Both the position numbers and the translations under genes were made by a program. Positions 1 through 6,661 of a DNA stretch of 8,915 nucleotides are shown here, in pieces. Positions within the stretch are counted from its first letter, which is position 1, and every line of letters starts with the position of its first letter. Under the pieces are notes generated by a model. The model saw nothing but the letters and a program-made list of their open reading frames with translations. It was not told where the DNA came from and did not search any database. The DNA lies in contig UQQY01000091.1 of assembly GCA_900543295.1 (NCBI GenBank), positions 1 to 8,915 on the forward strand. Direction: 5' to 3'. The DNA is from an uncultured Oscillospiraceae bacterium (GTDB taxonomy: Bacteria > Bacillota > Clostridia > Oscillospirales > Ruminococcaceae).

Positions 1-482
1 GCCGGATTGTTGACAAGCGCGCGTCCGATCGACACGCGCTGCTGCTGACCGCCGGAAAGCTGATTCGGCAGATGGGAGAGCCGCTCGGAAATGCCAAGCG
101 TATCGATCAGCCGCTGCAAATATGCGCGGTCTACCTTTCGTCCGTCCAGCAGCAGCGGCAGCGTAATATTTTCCTCCACATTCAAAACCGGAATCAAATT
201 GTAAAACTGATAGATCAGCCCGATCTGACGGCGGCGGAAAACCGCAAGCTTGGTTTCGTTCAGCGCGTAAATATCGTTGTCCTCGATAAACACCTTGCCG
301 GAGGTCGGACGGTCCACGCCGCCTAAAATATGCAAAAGCGTTGATTTTCCCGATCCGGACGGTCCGATAATGGCGACAAATTCTCCTTTCTGCACAGAAA
401 ACGACACATTGTCGAGCGCCTTTACCACAGTATCTCCGCTGCCATATATTTTCGTGAGATTTTGTATGCGCAGGATTTCCAT
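1..482 (-). CDS. ABC transporter ATP-binding protein, BceA/MacB-like (3' end cut by window edge)
   Basis: Nucleotide-binding subunit of an ABC transporter, acting on the cytoplasmic face with an FtsX-like permease expected just past the left edge. The first 160 residues are visible. Walker A is GPSGSGKST (residues 40-48), the Q-loop is at Q92 (YQFYNLIP), and the ABC signature is LSGGQQQRV (142-150). Walker B and the H-loop lie outside the window. The start is the ATG at 482: the SD GAAAGGA (492-498) is 9 nt away, while the in-frame ATG at 488 would sit only 3 nt from it. The gene follows the histidine kinase on the same strand after a 138-bp gap holding repeated TGAC-type boxes, so it probably has its own regulated promoter. 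The neighbouring short-loop kinase and OmpR regulator point to the BceAB/VraDE peptide-antibiotic detoxification group rather than a generic MacB or LolD. The substrate cannot be read from the sequence. Confidence 0.93.
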   Translation of the reverse strand, partial: MEILRIQNLTKIYGSGDTVVKALDNVSFSVQKGEFVAIIGPSGSGKSTLLHILGGVDRPTSGKVFIEDNDIYALNETKLAVFRRRQIGLIYQFYNLIPVLNVEENITLPLLLDGRKVDRAYLQRLIDTLGISERLSHLPNQLSGGQQQRVSIGRALVNNP

Positions 483-528
483 CTGCATGCATCCTTTCGT
501 TTTTGTTTGTCTAAAGCATACCGTACCG

Positions 529-568
529 GCGTGACGTCCCTGTGACATTCTCTGTGACAGTTTTGTCA
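529..568 (-). promoter_or_regulatory. Operator cluster upstream of the ABC ATPase, BceR-like boxes
   Basis: Seen on the plus strand: TGACA-GTTT-TGTCA at 555-568 is a perfect 5-4-5 inverted repeat, and TGACG-TCCC-TGTGA at 532-545 is a near match to the same architecture. The word CTGTGACA occurs twice, 12 bp apart (540-547 and 552-559). From memory, the box reported for BceR-type regulators is TNACA-N4-TGTAA, which both sites resemble. On the minus strand the boxes lie upstream of a weak -10 candidate (TATGCT, 520-515) with no convincing -35, as expected for an activator-dependent promoter. Binding by the response regulator encoded at 1613-2311 is inferred. Confidence 0.6.
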
Positions 569-620
569 TGTAAAAAGCAATTCTCAGCGCAATCCGACCG
601 AATCCCTGTCTCTTTTGCGC

Positions 621-1616
621 TTAAACGATCTGCTTAAAAAAGCGAATGACAAACTTGGCTCCCACGTCTGTATTTTCCGCCGTAAGATCGCCGTTTTGAT
701 GCAGGATAACGGCGCGCGCCATTGCCAGCCCGATTCCGGCGCTGTCCGGCTTTGCATCTTTTCCCCGGTAAAAGCGTTCAAAAATATGCGGAAGATCCTT
801 CGGATGGATGCCGCCGCCGTTATCCGTCACCTCAACGCGCACATGCAGCGGATTATCGATACACTGTACCCGCACCCATCCGCCGGGCGCGGTGTGCTCA
901 ATACAGTTTTTCACAATATTCAGCACAGCCTCCTCTGTCCAGCGCCTGTCGCAGGAAAGCATCGCGTTGCAGCCCGAAACCGAAAGAGATACCCCGCCAA
1001 GCTCGGCGCGGATCAAAAGCGGATTCACCGCCTCCCTGCAGAGAGCTAGCACGCCGAAGGGCTCCGCTTTCATCACAACCGAGCCCGCGTCCAGCTTGGC
1101 GAGCTTTAGCAGAGTAGATACCAGCCACTCCATCCGGTCGATGGTGGTACGAATGGAGTTTAAAAATTCAAGCCTCTTCTCTTCCGGCAGGGACGGCTCA
1201 CGCAAAAGATCCGTCATCACCGCCATAGAAGTCAGCGGCGTTTTAATCTGATGGGAAATATCCGCAAGCGAATCCGCCAGATACGCCTTGTCTTTTCGCA
1301 AAAGCTCCGCTTGCTCCCGCAGCATGACCGTCAGCTTATAGATATCGTTCTTCAGCTTTGAGATGCTGCCTTCGCGGTTGTCCCGAATATCCAGCGCATA
1401 ATCCCCCGAACGGATCCGCATCAGGTAGACGCAAAGGCCCTCAATCTCGCAATAACGCGCAACCTCCGCAATCCAATAAGCTGCATTTACAAGAAGAAAG
1501 CAGCATGCGACGAACAGCGCCGCGCGGTCTCCGTATTTATCCCACACGACAAACGAACAGAGTCCCGATACGCCCGCTCCGACCAGAAGCGGAATCATCA
1601 CCCCTCGGTTTTTCAC
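621..1616 (-). CDS. Sensor histidine kinase, short-loop intramembrane-sensing (BceS-like)
   Basis: Membrane sensor kinase of 331 residues that would autophosphorylate and pass phosphate to the regulator encoded just upstream. Two membrane segments (about 6-25 and 32-52) are joined by a loop of about six residues, so there is no extracellular sensor domain. This is the intramembrane-sensing design in which the partner ABC transporter usually does the detecting. Kinase motifs in order: H-box SHQIKTPLTS with His122, N-box around N233-N237, G1 DNGGGI (265-270), F-box FERFYR (279-284), G2 GIGLAMA (294-300). The start is GTG at 1616: the SD AGGGGAGGG (1624-1632) is 7 nt away, and GTGA overlaps the regulator stop by 4 bp, implying translational coupling. 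Any partner specificity beyond this cluster is unknown. Confidence 0.93.
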   Translation of the reverse strand: MKNRGVMIPLLVGAGVSGLCSFVVWDKYGDRAALFVACCFLLVNAAYWIAEVARYCEIEGLCVYLMRIRSGDYALDIRDNREGSISKLKNDIYKLTVMLREQAELLRKDKAYLADSLADISHQIKTPLTSMAVMTDLLREPSLPEEKRLEFLNSIRTTIDRMEWLVSTLLKLAKLDAGSVVMKAEPFGVLALCREAVNPLLIRAELGGVSLSVSGCNAMLSCDRRWTEEAVLNIVKNCIEHTAPGGWVRVQCIDNPLHVRVEVTDNGGGIHPKDLPHIFERFYRGKDAKPDSAGIGLAMARAVILHQNGDLTAENTDVGAKFVIRFFKQIV

Positions 1617-2311
1617 TGCAAAGCCCTCCCCTTTTCCGGCGCGCCGAAACGATAGCCCAGGCCGCGCACTGTTTTGATATACTGCGGTTCCTGCGGGTCG
1701 TCTTCAATTTTATCCCGCAGCCGCTTGATATACACGGTCAGCGTGTTGTCGTTTACAAAGTCACCCGCCGCATCCCACAGATTTTCGAGAAGTTGTCCGC
1801 GGGAGAGTACCTGTCCCATATGCCCTGCGAATATGAGCAAAAGCCGGTATTCAAGCGAGGTCAGTATCACCTCTGCCCCAGCCTTGAATACGCGCGCCTC
1901 AGTCGTGCTGATGACAAGCTCGCCGGCGGTAATCTGCGTTTGGGCGCTCTCTCCGCCGTATCGTCTTAAAACCGTCCGGATCCGGGACAAAAGCTCGCGC
2001 AGACGAAACGGTTTCGTCACATAGTCGTCCGCCCCCATATCAAGCCCCATTACAACATTTCCCTCATCGTCGCAGGCCGTCAGGAAAATGACCGGGATAT
2101 TGCCGCGTCCTTTTATCAGGGAACATAAATCGTACCCGCTTCCGTCCGGCAGCGTTAAGTCGAGAAGACACATACCAAACGTATGCGACGCAATCGCCGC
2201 GCGCGCCTCTTCGCAGGAGTGACACGCTGTCACTGCGTATCCCTCCTGTGTAAGCGAATAAAAAAGTCCCGTTGCAATGACGCGGTCATCCTCTACAAGC
2301 AAAAGCTCCAT
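1613..2311 (-). CDS. OmpR/PhoB-family response regulator (BceR-like)
   Basis: Cytoplasmic DNA-binding response regulator of 232 residues, paired with the overlapping histidine kinase. The receiver domain (about 1-115) has the acidic pocket E7-D8-D9, the phospho-acceptor D51 (LLDLTLPDG), T78 and K100 (DYVTKPF). The C-terminal winged helix (about 128-226) has the family pattern LTSLEYRLL, then VYIKRLRDKIE, then VRGLGYRF. The start is ATG at 2311, with SD GGGAGAGGAG (2321-2330) 9 nt upstream. It is the first gene of the minus-strand regulator-kinase unit. A box matching those before the ABC ATPase lies at 2399-2412, so it may regulate its own transcription. Length and domain order are normal for the family. 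Confidence 0.95.
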   Translation of the reverse strand: MELLLVEDDRVIATGLFYSLTQEGYAVTACHSCEEARAAIASHTFGMCLLDLTLPDGSGYDLCSLIKGRGNIPVIFLTACDDEGNVVMGLDMGADDYVTKPFRLRELLSRIRTVLRRYGGESAQTQITAGELVISTTEARVFKAGAEVILTSLEYRLLLIFAGHMGQVLSRGQLLENLWDAAGDFVNDNTLTVYIKRLRDKIEDDPQEPQYIKTVRGLGYRFGAPEKGRALQ

Positions 2312-2370
2312 TCCCGCATGCTCCTCTCCCGTAATTTCCAGGGCGCTGGTTCGCCGTACCTTTGTTTTAT

Positions 2371-2412
2371 ATTATAAACCATCCGCGCCGCTTTTGCGTG
2401 ACGATATTGTAA
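2371..2412 (-). promoter_or_regulatory. Putative promoter and operator box of the response regulator gene
   Basis: On the minus strand a consensus -10 TATAAT lies at 2376-2371, about 60 bp before the regulator ATG. No good -35 is seen at 16-18 bp spacing (ACGCAA at best). Just upstream, the plus strand reads TGACG-ATAT-TGTAA (2399-2412), one base from the TNACA-N4-TGTAA architecture recalled for BceR. The octamer gcgtgacg (2396-2403) occurs again at 529-536 before the ABC gene. A good -10, a poor -35 and an adjacent box suggest activator dependence; this is inference. Confidence 0.5.
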
Positions 2413-2474
2413 GAAACGCGAAAATCCTGCAAAAGGAAGCGGCAAGTTCTCTGTATATTTATGCAGTTTGATTC

Positions 2475-2503
2475 TTGTAATCCTGCAAAACGAGGTGTAT
2501 AAT
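2475..2503 (+). promoter_or_regulatory. Vegetative (SigA-type) promoter of ilvE
   Basis: TTGTAA (2475-2480, 4 of 6 to TTGACA) and a perfect TATAAT (2498-2503) are 17 bp apart. Transcription would start near 2510, giving a leader of about 55 nt before ilvE. Confidence 0.65.
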
Positions 2504-2514
2504 GTAGTATCAAA

Positions 2515-2536
2515 GGCGCGGTATATCTTTCGCGCC
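2515..2536 (+). promoter_or_regulatory. GC-rich hairpin at the 5' end of the ilvE leader
   Basis: GGCGCG (2515-2520) pairs perfectly with CGCGCC (2531-2536) across a 10-nt A/T-rich loop. It falls a few bases after the predicted transcription start and ends 14 nt before the SD. It is not followed by a T-tract, so it is not a terminator. A role in mRNA stability, or as a protein-binding site, is possible but not shown. Confidence 0.4.
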
Positions 2537-2564
2537 GAAAGTTCAGAAAAAGAGGGGTTCTCTC

Positions 2565-3629
2565 ATGGAAGAAATCAAAGTGACGCTTACCGCCGCGCCG
2601 AAAGACAAACCGGCTGATGAATCAAAGCTCGGTTTCGGCAAATGTTTTACCGATCATATGTTCGTCATGGATTATACTGTAGGAAAGGGCTGGCATGATC
2701 CGCGCATCGTTCCGTACGGTCCGATCTCCCTCGACCCCTCCGCCTCCGTTTTCCATTATGGGCAGGAAGTGTTCGAGGGAATGAAAGCCTATCGCACAGC
2801 CGATGGCTCCATCCAGTTGTTCCGCCCAGAAGAAAATTACAAGCGCATGAATCATTCCAACGAGCGCCTCTGCATTCCGGAAATTGATGTGGATTTCTGC
2901 ATTAAAGCTACCAAAAAGCTTGTTGAAGTTGAAAAGGACTGGGTTCCTGCCGCAGAGGGCACATCCCTTTATATCCGTCCGTTCATCATTGGCTGTGAGC
3001 CGGTGCTCGGCGTGCATCCGGCCAATAACTATAAATTCATCATCATCCTTTCGCCGTCCGGTTCGTACTATGCAAACGGCTTAGAGCCGGTCAAAATTTA
3101 TGTAGAACCGAAATATGTCCGCACAGTCCGCGGCGGTATGGGCTACGCCAAAACCGGCGGCAACTATGCCGCTTCCTTAAAAGCACAACAGGACGCGGCC
3201 GGTTACGCGCAGGTTCTCTGGCTTGACGGCGTGGAGCGCAAATATATCGAAGAGGTCGGCTCCATGAACGTCTTTTTCGTCATCGGCGATGAGGTCGTCA
3301 CGCCGGAGCTTTTGGGCAGCGTGCTTCCGGGTATCACCAGAAAATCCTGCATTGAGATTCTCAAGGATTGGGGCTATAAGGTGAGCGAACGCCGCCTTTC
3401 CATCGACGAGGTGGAAGAGGCCGCGAAAAACGGTCAGCTTAAAGAGATGTTCGGCACTGGTACGGCCGCCGTTGTCTCCCCTGTCTGCGAATTAAAATAC
3501 AAAGACGATGTCATCAAAATCGGCGACGGTTCTATCGGCGCACTTACACAAAAACTTTACGACGAGCTTACCGGTATCCAGCTTTCAAAACGCGAGGATA
3601 AGCACGGCTGGGTTTCTAAGGTTTGCTGA
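2565..3629 (+). CDS. ilvE: Branched-chain amino acid aminotransferase
   Basis: PLP-dependent class IV (fold-type IV) aminotransferase of 354 residues. It interconverts leucine, isoleucine and valine with their 2-oxo acids using glutamate/2-oxoglutarate, in the cytosol. Visible family motifs are FEGMKAYR (70-77), RPFIIG (138-143), GGMGYAKTGGNY with the PLP-binding K196, EEVGSMNVFF with E230 near the cofactor, TPELLGSVLPGITR (246-259) and the FGTGTAAVVSPV cofactor-phosphate loop (296-307). Length and motif spacing match the longer, eukaryote-like BCAT type rather than the roughly 310-residue E. coli type. The ATG at 2565 has SD AGAGGGG (2551-2557) 7 nt upstream. The gene appears monocistronic, with its own promoter (2475-2503) and terminator (3696-3747). 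No other branched-chain biosynthesis gene is adjacent. Confidence 0.95.
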   Translation: MEEIKVTLTAAPKDKPADESKLGFGKCFTDHMFVMDYTVGKGWHDPRIVPYGPISLDPSASVFHYGQEVFEGMKAYRTADGSIQLFRPEENYKRMNHSNERLCIPEIDVDFCIKATKKLVEVEKDWVPAAEGTSLYIRPFIIGCEPVLGVHPANNYKFIIILSPSGSYYANGLEPVKIYVEPKYVRTVRGGMGYAKTGGNYAASLKAQQDAAGYAQVLWLDGVERKYIEEVGSMNVFFVIGDEVVTPELLGSVLPGITRKSCIEILKDWGYKVSERRLSIDEVEEAAKNGQLKEMFGTGTAAVVSPVCELKYKDDVIKIGDGSIGALTQKLYDELTGIQLSKREDKHGWVSKVC

Positions 3630-3695
3630 AAACTTTGATTCTGTTATAAAAGCTTCCTTAGCCGCATTCACGCAGCATAAGAAGGTTTATGAATG

Positions 3696-3747
3696 AAAAC
3701 ATGGTGCGGCACTGTATCTTTCGACGCTGCGCCATGTTTTTGTTTTT
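3696..3747 (+). terminator. Intrinsic terminator of ilvE
   Basis: A 15-bp stem (3696-3710 with 3726-3740, two G-T wobbles) closes a 15-nt loop and runs into a T-rich tail ending TTTTTGTTTTT. It lies 67 bp after the ilvE stop. The stem starts with AAAA, so it could also act on minus-strand transcripts. Confidence 0.85.
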
Positions 3748-3901
3748 GGAAAGTCTTCATATAGTCTTCCTTTTGCAGGCGGCATATCAGAATCAATGAT
3801 CTCACAATCCTAACGGACACACAGCGTGCTGTAACTCGCGCGGACACGTCTGAGAGCCGCAAAAAGGTTGTCTCTGTATAACGCGGCGTACAATCATAAG
3901 G
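3748..3901. other. Convergent intergenic spacer, no gene seen
   Basis: This is the middle of the 335-bp gap between the convergent ilvE and the M50 gene, lying between two hairpins. I find no credible reading frame with an SD and no promoter with a good -10/-35 pair. The only structures are a short palindrome ACAGC-GT-GCTGT (3821-3832) and small repeats such as agtcttc. Confidence 0.5.
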
Positions 3902-3939
3902 AAACGGCGGAAACCTTTGAATAAAGGTTTCCGCCGTTT
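3902..3939 (-). terminator. Long perfect hairpin, terminator of the M23-M50 operon
   Basis: A perfect 17-bp stem (3902-3918 with 3923-3939) closes a 4-nt loop. On the minus strand it starts 26 nt after the M50 stop and is followed by the interrupted T-tract TTTCCTTAT. On the plus strand the tail is only TTTT. It most likely ends the minus-strand operon and may also stop read-through from ilvE. Confidence 0.75.
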
Positions 3940-3964
3940 TGGATATACTTTTTACCTTGAAATT

Positions 3965-4570
3965 TCAACGCTCCTTTCTTCTGCGAAGCTTGGAGAGAAG
4001 CCCCGCAAAGAGCGAGGCGGTCAGTCCGCCGGAGAAAATCACCATTGTAAGCGATTGCCTGCCGGAAAACAGCATATATAAACAGCACGCGCACAGCGCC
4101 GCCGTCGTCAGAATATCAATCAGGTACGATATCCGCTCTCCGCGGTCGGGCGACCGTCTTGTTAAAACAGCAAGCAGAAGCTGTCCGCCGTCGAGCGTGC
4201 GCAGCGGCAAAAGAGAAAAGCAGGCAAGCACAATATGCACCGCTGCCGCCGAATACCGGTGAAACAGGTAAAATGCCGCGCCGCAGATCAGATTGGCAAG
4301 TACCCCGCCGGACTGAATCAGCAGATTCTGTGCAAAGCTGGGAAGGCGCTCCGACGGCGTCAGACGGATACCGGTCAGTTCAAACACCATGGCGCGCGGC
4401 TTGTGTCCGGTAAGGCAGAACGCGAACAAATGGCCGGTTTCGTGCAGCAGGCAGGCGGAAAGCGCCAGTACGGAAACGCCGCTCTCATCTGTCAGCAGGC
4501 AGAAAGCGACGGTAGCGGCAAACAAAAAGGTCAGTTCAAGCGTAAACCCGCGCCAGACAAACCGGATCAT
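3965..4570 (-). CDS. M50-family intramembrane metalloprotease, SpoIVFB-like
   Basis: Site-2-protease type zinc protease of 201 residues with about six hydrophobic segments (roughly 10-27, 33-54, 86-104, 108-123, 146-168, 172-192). The zinc motif HETGH is at 43-47, and the third ligand is probably D127 in LDGGQ. A GGVLANL stretch (88-94) matches the GxxxN segment of the family. H43, E44 and H47 fall at the positions I recall for Bacillus SpoIVFB, which activates the mother-cell factor pro-sigma-K by cleaving it in the outer forespore membrane. The gene overlaps the upstream M23-domain gene by 4 bp (ATGA), reproducing the spoIVFA-spoIVFB order. The protein is about 90 residues shorter than Bacillus SpoIVFB and seems to lack the C-terminal CBS domain, ending in a basic tail (RRRKER). 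A general site-2 protease remains possible; the family call is firm and the sporulation role is inferred. Confidence 0.85.
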   Translation of the reverse strand: MIRFVWRGFTLELTFLFAATVAFCLLTDESGVSVLALSACLLHETGHLFAFCLTGHKPRAMVFELTGIRLTPSERLPSFAQNLLIQSGGVLANLICGAAFYLFHRYSAAAVHIVLACFSLLPLRTLDGGQLLLAVLTRRSPDRGERISYLIDILTTAALCACCLYMLFSGRQSLTMVIFSGGLTASLFAGLLSKLRRRKER

Positions 4571-5373
4571 CCCGCCGTCCCCATATCAGGCAGAATTGAG
4601 ACCTCATGTACTGCAAACGCTTCGTATACATACGCGGGATCAAAATACACACCGTCTTTTACCATGGCAAAATGAAGATGATTGCCGGTTGAATTGCCTG
4701 TGCTCCCCACATAGGCGATCACATCTCCTGCGCGGACATGCATCCCCTTCTGCGCCACAAGACTGCTGCAATGTCCATACAGCGTACAAAAACCGTTGCC
4801 ATGATCGATCTTGATGTAGTTTCCGAATGATTCGTCCTGTGTGCTTGTCACAACCTCGCCGTCTGCGGCGGCTAAAATGCGGGTTCCTTCAGGCGCGGCA
4901 ATATCGACCCCCTTGTGGAAATCCGGCCCGCCGCCCATCGGGTTTTCCCGCACGCCGAAGGGAGAGCTTATCCGCGTATAGGAGACAATCGGAAATGCGC
5001 ATTGCCCAGTATAGATAACCGGCGCAGTCGTTGCGTTTGCCGGAATCCCCGCGGCGGCCGCTTTTCCTCCCATTCCGGTAAAGGAAAGTGAAGCGAGCGC
5101 TTCATCCACTGTGCGGTGAAGAAAGGGCGCAAAGGTAAAATCCGACTGCACACAGCGGACTACCGCATGAAGCGCCGCATCCGTCTGCTCCGGCAGGAAA
5201 AACCGGACTCCCAGAAAGGCGATGGCGGCAAAAAGGCTTACCGCCCACTGTACGGTAAGCAGAAACGAAAGCGTGTGTCCTTCTTTTTTTGAACTTTTCT
5301 CCGCCGTATCCGGCTGTTCTTCCTCCGGCGCCGGTTCAATCTCCTGTGTCTGCATCAGATCCGTAAAATCCAA
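4567..5373 (-). CDS. Membrane-anchored M23/LytM-domain protein, SpoIVFA-like
   Basis: Protein of 268 residues: an acidic cytosolic N-terminus (1-33), one membrane segment (about 35-60), a linker, and an M23 peptidase domain (about 135-252). The zinc-site residues of active M23 endopeptidases are present: H153 and D157 (HKGVD), H201 (YGH) and H232-L-H234. The C-terminal HFAMVKDGVYFDP resembles the end of Bacillus SpoIVFA, whose LytM domain as I recall it lacks these histidines. SpoIVFA tethers and regulates SpoIVFB, and the 4-bp overlap with the M50 gene supports that role here. Because its ligands are intact, this copy could cut peptidoglycan or bind it. The start is TTG at 5373, with SD GGAAAAGGGG (5384-5393) 10 nt away. 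The nearby ATG at 5383 directly abuts the SD and is in another frame that stops after 15 codons. ATG at 5355 is the alternative start. Confidence 0.85.
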   Translation of the reverse strand: MDFTDLMQTQEIEPAPEEEQPDTAEKSSKKEGHTLSFLLTVQWAVSLFAAIAFLGVRFFLPEQTDAALHAVVRCVQSDFTFAPFLHRTVDEALASLSFTGMGGKAAAAGIPANATTAPVIYTGQCAFPIVSYTRISSPFGVRENPMGGGPDFHKGVDIAAPEGTRILAAADGEVVTSTQDESFGNYIKIDHGNGFCTLYGHCSSLVAQKGMHVRAGDVIAYVGSTGNSTGNHLHFAMVKDGVYFDPAYVYEAFAVHEVSILPDMGTAG

Positions 5374-5494
5374 AACCGTTCATCCCCTTTTCCTTCGATG
5401 TATATGAAGGGCAGTCCTGCTTTATCCCGGACATGAAGCCGTATCCTTCTGCATATTCTTTTTTAAAAACAGATTTCAAATGGAGGATTCCGGT
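5374..5494. other. Divergent intergenic region between the SpoIVFA-like and carboxypeptidase genes
   Basis: This 121-bp gap must hold the start signals of two diverging units. I find the two SDs (minus 5384-5393, plus 5482-5486) but no convincing SigA promoter in either direction. That would be compatible with sporulation sigma factors, but no clean SigE, SigF, SigG or SigK consensus could be placed either. Confidence 0.4.
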
Positions 5495-6661
5495 ATGAAA
5501 GAGAAATTCTCACTGCTGCCGTACCGTACTGCGGCTTTTTTCTGCGCCCTGCTGATGCTTTTCCCTTCCGTTTCCGTCCATGCGGAGGAGGCAGAGGCCG
5601 AATCCCTTACAGCATCCGCTAAATCCTATATTCTGATGGACGCTGCAAGCGGCGAAATTCTGCTTGAAAAAAATGCGGATGAGGCTCTGCCGCCTGCTTC
5701 TATTACCAAGGTGATGACCATGCTTTTGGTGCTGGAAGCCATCGAGCGCGGCGAGTGCAGCATGACGGAAACAGTCACCGCCTCTGCACACGCAGTGAGT
5801 ATGGGCGGAAGCCAGATCTGGCTCAAAGAAAATGAACAGATGACCGTAGAGGATCTCTTCAAAGCTACCGCCGTCGGCAGCGCAAACGATGCGGCTATGG
5901 CGCTTGCCGAGCATATCTGCGGCAGTGAGGAAGCCTTTGTCGCGCGAATGAACGAGCGCGCCGCACAGCTTCAGATGACCAATACCGTATTTCACAACCC
6001 CACCGGTCTGGACGCAGAAGGACACGTTTCCACCGCACGCGATATCGCATTGATGTCAAAGGAACTTTTAAAGCACGAAACCGCACGAACCTACAGCTCT
6101 ATCTGGATGGATACGCTCCGCGGCGGTCAGACGCAGCTTGTCAACACCAACAAGCTGGTTCGTTTTTACAAGGGCTGCATCGGCTTAAAAACAGGAACAA
6201 CAGACGGCGCGAGTTCCTGCTTAAGCGCGGCGGCAGAACGCGGCGGCATGACGCTGATTGCGGTCGTAATGGGCTGTCCGACCTCTAAAGAACGCTTTGC
6301 CGACGCACGGGCGCTGCTTGATTACGGCTTTTCCGCCTACAGCATCTATACGCCGCAGACCGGTACAGACGCGCTCCCGCTTCTTACGGTAAGCGGCGGA
6401 ACAAAGGAACAGCTTGCCCTCACTATTGAAACTACCCCGATGCTCCTGAAAAAGACGCAGGCGTCGGAGGTCAAGGAGGAAATCCTGCTTCCTGAAAGTG
6501 TAGAAGCACCTGTGGCAAAGGGGGATCAAGTCGGTGAACTCTGTATTACAGCCGGCGACAGGACGCTTTCTTTCTCCATCTGCGCCGCCGATGACGTCCC
6601 TCGTTTAGGCTTCTGGTTCTCGCTCTGCCTGCTGTTTTCCCGCCTGATTGCATTTGCATGA
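5495..6661 (+). CDS. D-alanyl-D-alanine carboxypeptidase, S11 family (DacF-like penicillin-binding protein)
   Basis: Secreted low-molecular-weight penicillin-binding protein of 388 residues that removes the terminal D-Ala from peptidoglycan stem peptides. A signal peptide covers about 1-30 (hydrophobic core FFCALLMLFP, cleavage likely after VHA). Active-site motifs are SxxK at S69-K72 (ASITK), SxN at S129-N131 (GSAND) and KTG at 232-234 (LKTGTTDGA). A C-terminal PBP5-like domain is followed by a final hydrophobic, partly amphipathic tail (about 370-388) suited to membrane anchoring. The start is ATG at 5495 because GGAGG (5482-5486) is 8 nt upstream; the in-frame ATG at 5480 precedes that SD. 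Length is typical of DacF/DacB. Its divergence from a SpoIVFA/FB-like pair hints at a sporulation role such as cortex cross-link control, but a vegetative enzyme is equally possible. Confidence 0.93.
   Translation: MKEKFSLLPYRTAAFFCALLMLFPSVSVHAEEAEAESLTASAKSYILMDAASGEILLEKNADEALPPASITKVMTMLLVLEAIERGECSMTETVTASAHAVSMGGSQIWLKENEQMTVEDLFKATAVGSANDAAMALAEHICGSEEAFVARMNERAAQLQMTNTVFHNPTGLDAEGHVSTARDIALMSKELLKHETARTYSSIWMDTLRGGQTQLVNTNKLVRFYKGCIGLKTGTTDGASSCLSAAAERGGMTLIAVVMGCPTSKERFADARALLDYGFSAYSIYTPQTGTDALPLLTVSGGTKEQLALTIETTPMLLKKTQASEVKEEILLPESVEAPVAKGDQVGELCITAGDRTLSFSICAADDVPRLGFWFSLCLLFSRLIAFA

Noticed and set aside
540..568. Regular TGTGACA repeats as the start of a CRISPR-like or iteron array
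   Set aside because: Only two exact copies and one inverted half-site, 12 bp spacing, no spacers, and no replication or cas genes nearby. An operator explains it better.
2510..2564. T-box or leucine-responsive riboswitch or attenuator before ilvE
   Set aside because: The leader is only about 55 nt, with no T-box sequence, no leader peptide rich in Leu/Val/Ile codons and no terminator/antiterminator pair.
3821..3832. Palindrome ACAGC-GT-GCTGT as an operator or attachment site
   Set aside because: A single short copy, far from any promoter, with no integrase or flanking repeat. Chance is likely in 335 bp.
3668..3862. A 64-codon minus-strand reading frame in the ilvE downstream gap
   Set aside because: It runs through the ilvE terminator hairpin, has no recognisable motif or good SD, and reads like random sequence.
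5338..5383. Fifteen-codon minus-strand ORF starting at ATG 5383 as a leader peptide of the SpoIVFA-like gene
   Set aside because: The ATG directly abuts the SD with no spacer, so initiation there is unlikely. The TTG at 5373 has workable spacing and opens the conserved frame.
5397..5404. SigE-like -10 (ATACAT on the minus strand) for the SpoIVFA-like gene
   Set aside because: The start site would fall within the SD region, about 17 nt before the start codon, and the only -35-like ATA is off spacing.
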